A DNA stretch of 64,000 nt. Source: Nocardia aobensis NBRC 100429. GTDB taxonomy: Bacteria; Actinomycetota; Actinomycetes; Mycobacteriales; Mycobacteriaceae. Below, one piece after another: positions 58,049 through 64,000 of this stretch. The translations under genes and the position numbers were made by a program. Every line of letters starts with the position of its first letter. The stretch's first letter is position 1. The notes beneath the pieces are model-generated. The model did no database searches, was not told where the DNA came from, and saw only the letters and a program-made list of their open reading frames with translations. The stretch covers positions 28,926 to 92,925 of the forward strand of contig NZ_BAFQ01000296.1 of assembly GCF_000308375.1 (NCBI RefSeq), in the 5' to 3' direction.

Positions 58049-59155
58049 ATGGATGCCGCCGATGTGACGTTCGGGGTCGAGGAGGAATTCCTGCTGGTCG
58101 ATCCGGTCTCCGGCGCGCCGGTCCCGAAGAATTGTGAGGTCGCGCGGTCGGCCGGCGATGCCGGTATCGATCTGCAGCTGGAACTGACCAGCTGTCAGGT
58201 GGAGACCAGCAGCTCCGTGCACACGCACGTGGACGACCTGCTGCGGGAGCTGCGGCAGTTGCGCGGCGCCGTGGTCCGTGCCGCGGCCGACAACTCCGCC
58301 CGGCTGCTCGCCACCGGGGTGCCGCCGACGGTGCCCGACGCCTATCCGGTCACCGACACGCCGCGCTACCGCCGCATCGAGGAGCAATTCGGGATGCTCG
58401 CGCACGAACAGGGGCTGTGCGGCTGCCATGTCCACGTCTCGGTGGACGATCCGGAGACCGCGGTGCAGATCAGCAATCATCTGCGGCCGTGGTTGCCGGT
58501 ATTCCTTTCGCTCACAGCCAATTCCGCGGTCTACCGCGGAATCGACACCGGCTACGCGAGCTGGCGCAACGTGTTGTGGCGGCGCTGGCCGAGTGCCGGC
58601 CCGCCGCCGTATTTCGACTCCCGCGCCGACTACGACGCCGCGGTCGAGCTGATGCTGACCTGCGGCAGCATCCTCGACACCGGGATGGTCTATTGGGATA
58701 TCCGCCGCTCGGTGCATTTCCCGACGCTGGAGATCCGGATCAGCGACGTCCCCGTCACGGCCGAGGAATCGGCATTGCTGGCCAGTCTGGTGCGCGCCGC
58801 CGCGGTGGTCGGCCGTGCGGAGGTACGTCGTGGTCGACGGGCGCCCGCGGTGCCGGCCGCCACCCTGCGCGCCGCCTACTGGAAGGCCGCGCGCGAAGGA
58901 CTCGACGGCGACGGAATCGATCCGCTGGTCGGGCGGGTGGAACCGGCGCGCATCCGGCTGGCCCGGCTCGTCGAGCACGTCACCCCGGCCTTGCGAGAAC
59001 TCGAGGAGGAGCAGTTCGTGACCGAGACGATCGCCGCGGTGACGGCCCGCGGCAACGGCGCCCGGCGGCAGGCGGCGGCATTGCACCGGCGCGGAGCGAT
59101 CGCCGACGTGGTGGACGAACTGGCCGAGGCGACCGCGGCGGGCTGTTCGCTGTAG
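58049..59155 (+). CDS. carboxylate-amine ligase (GCS2/YbdK family)
   Basis: A 368-residue ATP-dependent ligase related to glutamate-cysteine ligase type 2. The N-terminal FGVEEEFLLVDP motif and the C-H-V-H-V signature in GCHVHVSVDDPETA are diagnostic, with LEIRISDVPVTAEESALLA later. YbdK-type enzymes have weak or unknown gamma-glutamyl-ligase activity; actinobacteria use mycothiol, not glutathione, so the substrate is open. The epimerase paralogue starts 11 bases after its stop, hence co-transcription. Confidence 0.88.
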   Translation: MDAADVTFGVEEEFLLVDPVSGAPVPKNCEVARSAGDAGIDLQLELTSCQVETSSSVHTHVDDLLRELRQLRGAVVRAAADNSARLLATGVPPTVPDAYPVTDTPRYRRIEEQFGMLAHEQGLCGCHVHVSVDDPETAVQISNHLRPWLPVFLSLTANSAVYRGIDTGYASWRNVLWRRWPSAGPPPYFDSRADYDAAVELMLTCGSILDTGMVYWDIRRSVHFPTLEIRISDVPVTAEESALLASLVRAAAVVGRAEVRRGRRAPAVPAATLRAAYWKAAREGLDGDGIDPLVGRVEPARIRLARLVEHVTPALRELEEEQFVTETIAAVTARGNGARRQAAALHRRGAIADVVDELAEATAAGCSL

Positions 59156-59166
59156 GGGAGGGGCGC

Positions 59167-60231
59167 ATGCGCATCGCGATCACGGGCGCGAGCGGCAATG
59201 TCGGCACGGCGCTGTTGCGGGCGCTGCCCGATGCCGAGGTGGTCGCCGTCGCCCGGCGGCCGCCGCCCACCGACCGGGCACCGTACGCGCGGGCACGATG
59301 GGTCGCCTGCGATATCGGGCACCCCGCGGCCCGTCCCACGCTGGCGGCGGCCTTCGACGGGGTGGACGCGGTGGTGCACCTGGCCTGGGCCGTGCATCCG
59401 CGACGTACCGATCCGCCGCTGGAACGCACGAACCGGATCGGCACCGACCACGTGCTGGGCGCGGTGGCCGACTGCGGCGTCGCGCATCTGACGGTCGCGT
59501 CGTCGGTGGCCGCCAATTCTCCCGCGCCACGCTGGACCCGCGTCGATGAGCAGCAGTCCCGCGACGGCGTACCCGGTGGTGCCTACAGTCTGGGCAAGGC
59601 CGAACTGGAACGGCGGCTCGACGCCTTCGCCGGCGAACACCCGGCGGTGGGCCTCGCTCGGATCCGGCCGTGCGGCATCGCCCAATCCGATGCGGCCGCC
59701 GAACTCGGCGACTGGCTACTCGGGCCCTGGCTGCCGCGTTCGCCGGTCGGCCGCGTGTGGCTGCCGGTACCGCTGTGGCCGCGGCTTCGCCTGCAACTCG
59801 TGCACGCCGAGGATGTGGCCGCGGCGATCCGGGCCATTCTGGTGCGCCGGGCCACCGGCGCGTTCGACCTGGCCGCCGAACCGGTACTCACCGCGCCCGC
59901 GCTGACCGAGATCTTCGGCGGATTCCGGGTTCCCGTCCCGCGCCCTGCGCTGGCCGCCGCGGCCTTGGCGGGCTGGCGACTCGGACTGCTGCCGTTGCAC
60001 CCGGCCTGGCTCGAGCTGGCCGATCGGGCATGTCTGGTGCGGGCGGAGCGAGCGCGGCGTGAACTCGATTGGCGGCCCGCCCATTCCGCGGTCGACGTGG
60101 CGACGGAGCTGGCCGCCGGACTGCGCGCACGAACGTCCGGCGGCAGCGCCGTGCTGCACCCGGAGCCGATACGCCTTCGGCCGGGACGCCCGACGCACCA
60201 GGATCAGCGGCCGGAGCACCGCAGGCGATGA
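59167..60231 (+). CDS. NAD-dependent epimerase/dehydratase (paralogue of 51438)
   Basis: A 354-residue extended SDR that closely resembles the 359-residue protein at 51438: MRIAITGASGNVGTALLRAL Rossmann start, VASSVAANSPAP, and a YSLGKAEL Tyr-X3-Lys. The C-terminal domain has LVHAEDVAAAIRAIL. It is co-transcribed with the GCS2 ligase. The two paralogues in one island, each linked to a different enzyme (P450 and GCS2), suggest related substrates. Confidence 0.85.
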   Translation: MRIAITGASGNVGTALLRALPDAEVVAVARRPPPTDRAPYARARWVACDIGHPAARPTLAAAFDGVDAVVHLAWAVHPRRTDPPLERTNRIGTDHVLGAVADCGVAHLTVASSVAANSPAPRWTRVDEQQSRDGVPGGAYSLGKAELERRLDAFAGEHPAVGLARIRPCGIAQSDAAAELGDWLLGPWLPRSPVGRVWLPVPLWPRLRLQLVHAEDVAAAIRAILVRRATGAFDLAAEPVLTAPALTEIFGGFRVPVPRPALAAAALAGWRLGLLPLHPAWLELADRACLVRAERARRELDWRPAHSAVDVATELAAGLRARTSGGSAVLHPEPIRLRPGRPTHQDQRPEHRRR

Positions 60232-60267
60232 ACGCCGACGACCGATGCCCGCGGCCGATACCGAGCA

Positions 60268-60723
60268 CTAGGGTTTGCGGGTCTCGACGTAGTGTGCGGC
60301 CACCAGATCGCAGAGCCGGGTCAGCGATTGTTTGTTGCGGGGCTTGAGGGCCATGGTCTGCACCACGCCGGGGATGAGCCGGCCCGGTCCGCGGATGATC
60401 TCCTCGCTCATGCTCACCTCGGTGGTGTCGGCGTCGATGGGCGTCATCGCCAGCCGGATCCACGCCACCCCCACCGGCCACAACTCCGCCTCCAGTTCGA
60501 TGCTGTTCGGCGGATCCACGGCCACCACCCGGGTGGCCTGCTGAGCCATCAGCGGCCAGGCGCCGACGCTGTGATGGATCCGGGAGCCGATCCGCGGCCA
60601 GTCCTGATCCACGTCGCGCATGTGGGTGGACCCCACCACCCAGTGGCCGTAGGACCAGCCGTCGGACAGTACGGCGAACACCTGTTCGGCCGAACCGGGA
60701 ACTCCCATCGTGACCTCGCCCAT
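60268..60723 (-). CDS. SRPBCC family protein
   Basis: A 151-residue START-like (polyketide cyclase/dehydrase) protein: SAEQVFAVLSDGWSYGHWVVGS at the N-terminus, a central HHSVGAWPLM, and a C-terminal helix with RNKQSLTRLCDLVAAH. This pattern matches SRPBCC lipid-binding proteins. The ATG shares a base with the TGA of the DUF4142 gene (TGATG), so the two are coupled. It converges on the epimerase gene. Confidence 0.82.
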   Translation of the reverse strand: MGEVTMGVPGSAEQVFAVLSDGWSYGHWVVGSTHMRDVDQDWPRIGSRIHHSVGAWPLMAQQATRVVAVDPPNSIELEAELWPVGVAWIRLAMTPIDADTTEVSMSEEIIRGPGRLIPGVVQTMALKPRNKQSLTRLCDLVAAHYVETRKP

Positions 60724-61247
60724 CAGCACACCGCCAAGGCGTCGCGAATCATGTCCAGATGGTGCTGGACCATGGGCGCGGCGTTCTGTGCCAGCGCCGT
60801 GACCTGCGGGCTGCTGCCCTGCGCGGTCTCGGTGGCGCCCGCCTGCAGTGTCTGGACGTGGAATCCCTCCTGCATGTGCAGCCAGGCCAGGTCGTAATCG
60901 CGGCCGGTCTTCATCGCCGTCTCGCGCATCTGCTGCGTCTGGTCGGCGGACGGCATCAACGGCAGGGCCACGCCGTTCGGGATCGCGACCGCGGCGCCCA
61001 TCGCCTCGAGCCGGGTGTGGTCGGTCACCAGAACGGGGCCGAGGTCGCGCACCTGCTGACAGGTGCCCATGGCCGCCGCGCCCGCGCCGGACAGCATCTC
61101 GGTCAGATTCCCCTGGTGGACGGCGACGAGAAAATCGCTGTCCTGCGCCGACAGTGCGGCCGGTTGAGCCGCTCCGACGCCGGTCGCGCCGAGCCCGAGG
61201 CCGACCGCGGCGGCGGTAACGACCAGCAGACGATGCGGTGATCTCAT
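60723..61247 (-). CDS. DUF4142 secreted protein
   Basis: A 174-residue exported protein: signal peptide (about residues 1-28, ending GVGAAQPA), then a helical DUF4142 (ferritin-like) domain with DSDFLVAVHQGNLTEML and HHLDMIRDALA. The mature protein has two Cys residues (GTCQQVRDLG and the C-terminal AVC) that may form a disulfide. Function unknown; such proteins are stress-linked in several bacteria. GGAGC precedes the ATG. It overlaps the downstream SRPBCC gene. Confidence 0.85.
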   Translation of the reverse strand: MRSPHRLLVVTAAAVGLGLGATGVGAAQPAALSAQDSDFLVAVHQGNLTEMLSGAGAAAMGTCQQVRDLGPVLVTDHTRLEAMGAAVAIPNGVALPLMPSADQTQQMRETAMKTGRDYDLAWLHMQEGFHVQTLQAGATETAQGSSPQVTALAQNAAPMVQHHLDMIRDALAVC

Positions 61248-61320
61248 GGTGTGCTCCTGTTCGCTGGGTGTTTGCAGCCCGAATGCCCAGCGCGGCGCGT
61301 CGTACACGTGCCGCCGGCGC

Positions 61321-61541
61321 TCACAGCACCACGGTTTTCGCCGCGCGGAATCTCCACGAGGCGATCGGCCCATCTGCGCTGCCGCATCCGCAGCAGGTCC
61401 ACCAGCCCGGCGCCTTGCGCGCCGTCCATCGTGACGGTGAGGCCGAAGGGCAGTCGCGGCCCGGCGGGCAGGCGGGTTGCGAATCTCGCCGAAGGAAAGC
61501 AGCGTCGCGGCGTTGCCGACGAAGGTGATCGACAGGTCCAC
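61321..61541 (-). pseudogene. metallo-beta-lactamase-fold hydrolase remnant
   Basis: The minus-strand frame from 61541 reads VDLSITFVGNAATLLSFGEI, the N-terminal strand of an MBL-fold hydrolase, then breaks. After a frame change the sequence LPFGLTVTMDGAQGAGLVDLL, followed by RRWADRLVEIPRGE, matches the C-terminal part of that family. The catalytic HxHxDH core and most histidine ligands are missing. A further frameshift in an A-run (GAAAACC) precedes the natural end (TVVL-stop). Thus the gene has lost its centre and is non-functional. It lies directly upstream of the DUF4142 gene. Confidence 0.75.
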
Positions 61542-61558
61542 GAGCTGGCTCCGTCCGA

Positions 61559-63199
61559 TCAGCGGTCGGTGTCGTAGAGCGCGGAGTGCAAGCGGGACAA
61601 CAACTTTCGCCGCGGCCAGCCGGTCGGACGGGAGTCGGCCAGCGCGGCGCGGGCGGCGTTGGCGCCGCAGGTGCCGTGCACACCGCCGCCCGGATGTGCC
61701 GAGGACGAGCCCAGATACAGTCCCGGCACCACGGTTTCGGGCCGCCCGAGTCCCGGGACCGGCCGGAACACCAACTGCTGGTGCAGCTGGGAGGTGCCGC
61801 CGTTGACCGCGCCGCCGACGAGATTGCCGTCGGCGCTGTGCAAATCGCTGGGCCGCTGCACGATCCGCGCGTGAATCCGGCTGCCGAAGCCGGGCGCGTG
61901 GGCTTCGAGGACCGCATCGACCCGTTCGGCCAGCAGGTCGGCCGAGGCGTCGTCGGTGACCCCGCGCGGCAGATGGGTGTATGCCCACGCCGATTCGGTG
62001 CCGGGCGCCGACCGGCTGGGATCGGCCGTGGTCATCTGACCGAACAGCATGAACGGCGTGTGCGGTACCACGCCGGTGCCGATATCGGTGGTCCACCGCG
62101 CCAGCCCCGCCCGGTCGGCGCCCAGATGCACCGTGCCCGCCTCCCGCAGCTGCTTCGACCGCCACGGAATCGGTTCGGAGAGTGCGTAATTCACCTTGAC
62201 GGTCGGAGCGTCCCAGGTGAATCGTTCCAGATCGGCGCGCAACCGCCGCGGCAGATCCGCGTCGGCGAGCAGCCGGGTGTAGAGGGTCGGCGCGTCGATA
62301 TCGGCGATGACCGCCTTACGGGCCCGCACGAGCTGACCCGCGGCCGTGATCACACCGTCGGCGCGCCCGTTGCGAATGACGACGCGTTCCACCGGCTGCC
62401 CGCAGTGCACCCGGGCCCCCGCCGATTCGGCGCGGTGCACCAGGGCTTCGCTCAATGCCCCGGCCCCGCCCACCGGAACCGGGAATCCGCCCTCCTGGGC
62501 CAGCATGCTCAGCAGATAGCCATAGACGCCGCTGCCGGGCGCGTCCACCGGGACATCGGCATGCATCGCGTTGCCCATGATCAGCAATTTGGCGGCTTCG
62601 TCGTGGAACAGTTCGTCGACCATCCGCCCGACCGGCAGGATCAGGAACCGCAGATACCGGAACAGCTCGGCGGATCCGAGATCGCGCCACAGCCCGGCCG
62701 CCCCGCGCACGGGCGGGAACGGGCCGAGGAACGACCCGAGCAGATGTTCGCGTACCTGCCGCCACTGCTCGACCAGCCGCATCCAGGTGCGGCCGTCGCG
62801 ACTGTCGCGCCGGGCCAGCGCCTCGGCCGTGATCTCGGCATCCGGATGTACGACGGCGGCGTCCGTGTCCTCGGGACTGCAAGGGTGGCCGTACACGATG
62901 GGCGCTCGGCTCCACCGCAATCCGTGATCTTCCAGACCGAGGCCGCGCAGCGCCGGCGAGGCGCCGGCCATCGGATAGAACGCGCTGAACAGATCCATCC
63001 GATAGCCGGGCACCAGCTCGGCGCTGCGCACGGCGCCCCCGGCGGTGTCCTGAGCTTCCAGCACCACCACATCCCAGCCGTGATCGGCGAGCAGCGCGGC
63101 GCTCACCAGGCCGTTGTGCCCGCCGCCGATGATCACGGCGTCGACGGGCTCGGCATCGAGCGGCGCCGAACCACCGGGAGTGGGCGAGGACGCGGGCAT
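61559..63199 (-). CDS. CrtI-like NAD(P)/FAD-dependent oxidoreductase
   Basis: A 546-residue flavoprotein of the phytoene-dehydrogenase/PYROXD2-like family. The dinucleotide motif AVIIGGGHNGLVSAALL is at residues 22-38 and the C-terminal FAD motif GLYLGSSSAHPGGGVHG is present. Related proteins desaturate carotenoids or oxidise amine oxidase-like substrates. No carotenoid gene cluster (CrtB, CrtE) is nearby. It begins 3 bases after the SRPBCC gene, so the two share a stress-type promoter at 63706-63730. Confidence 0.88.
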   Translation of the reverse strand: MPASSPTPGGSAPLDAEPVDAVIIGGGHNGLVSAALLADHGWDVVVLEAQDTAGGAVRSAELVPGYRMDLFSAFYPMAGASPALRGLGLEDHGLRWSRAPIVYGHPCSPEDTDAAVVHPDAEITAEALARRDSRDGRTWMRLVEQWRQVREHLLGSFLGPFPPVRGAAGLWRDLGSAELFRYLRFLILPVGRMVDELFHDEAAKLLIMGNAMHADVPVDAPGSGVYGYLLSMLAQEGGFPVPVGGAGALSEALVHRAESAGARVHCGQPVERVVIRNGRADGVITAAGQLVRARKAVIADIDAPTLYTRLLADADLPRRLRADLERFTWDAPTVKVNYALSEPIPWRSKQLREAGTVHLGADRAGLARWTTDIGTGVVPHTPFMLFGQMTTADPSRSAPGTESAWAYTHLPRGVTDDASADLLAERVDAVLEAHAPGFGSRIHARIVQRPSDLHSADGNLVGGAVNGGTSQLHQQLVFRPVPGLGRPETVVPGLYLGSSSAHPGGGVHGTCGANAARAALADSRPTGWPRRKLLSRLHSALYDTDR

Positions 63200-63202
63200 G
63201 CG

Positions 63203-63664
63203 CTACGGCCGGGGCCGGTCGACGTCGCCGCGCCAGGCACCGGATTCCCGTGGGCGCGATTCGATGAAGTCGCGGAAACGCTCGAGGTCACCCTTGACGC
63301 GACGATCGAGTATGCCGAGCTTGTCGGCGACGTTCTCCACGAACCCGTCGGGATCGATATCCATCTGCGCGGTCACGCGCGTGGTGTCCTCGTCGAGTCG
63401 ATGGAAAGTGATCACTCCGGCATGCCGGGGACCGGCCTCCGAGGTCCACGACACCCGCTCGTCGGGGTGCTGCTCGGTGATCTTCGCGTCGAATTCGCGC
63501 GTCGCGCCGGCCACGTGCACCGTCCAGTGGGTGTGCGTGTCGTCGCGCTGCTCGACCCGCTCGACGCCCTGCATGAACTGCGGGAACGATTCGAACTGGG
63601 TCCACTGGTTGTAGGCGGTGGTCACCGGTACGTGCACATCGACCGATTCGGTGACTGTTGTCAT
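63203..63664 (-). CDS. SRPBCC family protein (cyclase/dehydrase-like)
   Basis: A 153-residue protein of the START-like fold: SVDVHVPVTTAYNQWTQFESFPQFM, read as TTAYNQWTQFESFP, then HWTVHVAGATREFDAKI and RVTAQMDIDP. It matches the polyketide-cyclase/dehydrase group seen in many actinobacterial stress loci. GAGGAGG precedes the ATG at 63664. It starts the operon with the CrtI-like oxidoreductase. Confidence 0.87.
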   Translation of the reverse strand: MTTVTESVDVHVPVTTAYNQWTQFESFPQFMQGVERVEQRDDTHTHWTVHVAGATREFDAKITEQHPDERVSWTSEAGPRHAGVITFHRLDEDTTRVTAQMDIDPDGFVENVADKLGILDRRVKGDLERFRDFIESRPRESGAWRGDVDRPRP

Positions 63665-63705
63665 GCTGCGACCTCCTCATGGTCTCGGTGGGCAACGCTG
63701 ACGCC

Positions 63706-63730
63706 ATACCCGCGCCGCGCGCTCGTACAC
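63706..63730 (-). promoter_or_regulatory. stress-sigma-like promoter of the SRPBCC-CrtI operon
   Basis: On the minus strand GTGT (63730-63727), 15 bases and GGGTAT (63711-63706), 42 bases before the start codon at 63664. One change from GTTT in the -35; the -10 is the classical GGGTAT. Confidence 0.5.
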
Positions 63731-63733
63731 GGA

Positions 63734-64000
63734 TCACTCGGTCCCGGCGTCGAGTGAGTACATCGAGCGGACCACCGCGAGCAGCGCGGCCTGCTGGGCG
63801 TGGCCGGGGATGTGCCGCTCCGACAGCTCCCGCACGGCGGCCGCGGTGTCGGCATGCGCCGTGCGCAGTTCGTCGAGGTAGGCGTCCAATCGCGCCGGAT
63901 GGGCATGGGCGGCATCGAGGCAGGCGACGGCGTCGGCCAGAACCTCGACCAGGTGGGCGAGCCGGGGTGCGAACACCTCGCCGAATTCGTCGTATTCGGC
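63734..64000 (-). CDS. hypothetical protein, C-terminal part (5' end outside window)
   Basis: The frame remains open to the last base of the window, so the start is outside. About 88 residues are visible: alpha-helical and alanine-rich (LVEVLADAVACLDAAHAHPARL, then LDELRTAHADTAAAVRELSE), ending VRSMYSLDAGTE. The conserved look suggests a helical bundle domain. The family is not recognised. Confidence 0.55.
   Translation of the reverse strand, partial: AEYDEFGEVFAPRLAHLVEVLADAVACLDAAHAHPARLDAYLDELRTAHADTAAAVRELSERHIPGHAQQAALLAVVRSMYSLDAGTE

Noticed and set aside
61559..63199. Carotenoid biosynthesis cluster suggested by the CrtI-like protein
   Set aside because: No phytoene synthase, GGPP synthase or cyclase gene is nearby; the protein fits the broader PYROXD2-like group.
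61586..63757. 723-codon plus-strand frame antisense to the CrtI-like gene
   Set aside because: Shadow composition; FAD motifs lie on the minus strand.
1..64000. Mobile elements, tRNA, rRNA and CRISPR arrays
   Set aside because: No transposase or integrase motif, no tRNA-like cloverleaf and no regularly spaced repeats were seen; a tRNA scan would be needed for certainty.

Overview
The window is about 64 kb of very GC-rich DNA with dense, short-gapped operons, frequent GTG starts, 4-bp ATGA/GTGA overlaps and strong GC bias at third codon positions. Gene content points to a mycolic-acid actinobacterium of the Nocardiaceae, most likely Nocardia: a PknK-like kinase-ATPase, a TIGR00027-type methyltransferase, prpDBC, an arsenic locus with ArsI and Acr3, CbtBA under a B12 riboswitch, and many TetR regulators. 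The genus is an inference from protein families. I saw no rRNA, tRNA, insertion sequence, phage gene or CRISPR array.

Layout. 0-3.8 kb: small membrane proteins (DUF7144, GAP, LapA) and a secondary alkyl sulfatase. 3.8-8.7 kb (minus): a translationally coupled redox operon of a small anchored protein, ApbE, a ferric-reductase-like membrane protein, a NuoF-like flavoprotein, a [3Fe-4S] ferredoxin and a 40-residue membrane protein, followed by a FAD/Rieske oxidoreductase. 8.8-17.2 kb: GlxA regulator, DJ-1/PfpI operon, GT39 glycosyltransferase, methyltransferase, and a divergent SDR/XRE-MmyB pair. 17.2-20.3 kb: arsenic resistance (arsI-arsR-acr3-arsC and a divergent second arsR). 20.3-25.8 kb: TetR-hydrolase, SRPBCC, VOC-MFS with divergent HxlR, CsbD, a 52-residue protein and CinA-C. 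25.9-29.5 kb: prpDBC for propionyl-CoA via the methylcitrate cycle. 29.5-40.7 kb: lipase-maturation-factor protein, thioesterase and TetR, DUF72, the PknK-like kinase, crotonase, VOC protein and an aconitase. 40.7-45.4 kb: a complete glycine-betaine-type ABC importer and a TauD dioxygenase. 45.5-50.2 kb: TetR, acyltransferase, DUF488, and a B12-riboswitch cobalt-uptake operon with a variant histidine phosphatase. 50.3-64 kb: an accessory island (DNA ligase, cytochrome P450, two paralogous epimerases, Dps, DUF6480, Rv2629-like Vms1 protein, GCS2 ligase, DUF4142, CrtI-like oxidoreductase, SRPBCC proteins).

The main unifying observation is that many genes of the last island, and CsbD at 24.8 kb, are preceded by copies of one promoter shape, G(T/A)TT-N14/15-GGGTAG, resembling the SigF/SigB general-stress consensus of actinobacteria. 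The same island carries two genes reduced to their two ends by internal deletion (an SDR at 55.4 kb and a metallo-beta-lactamase-fold gene at 61.4 kb). Downstream of the P450-epimerase pair is an unannotated 22-residue peptide that is half methionine and has a strong ribosome binding site.

Many regulator genes sit beside clear inverted repeats that look like their operators (19.8, 20.3, 24.2, 32.4, 46.3, 47.8 kb). All functional statements rest on reading the sequence and on family knowledge; no database search was run.
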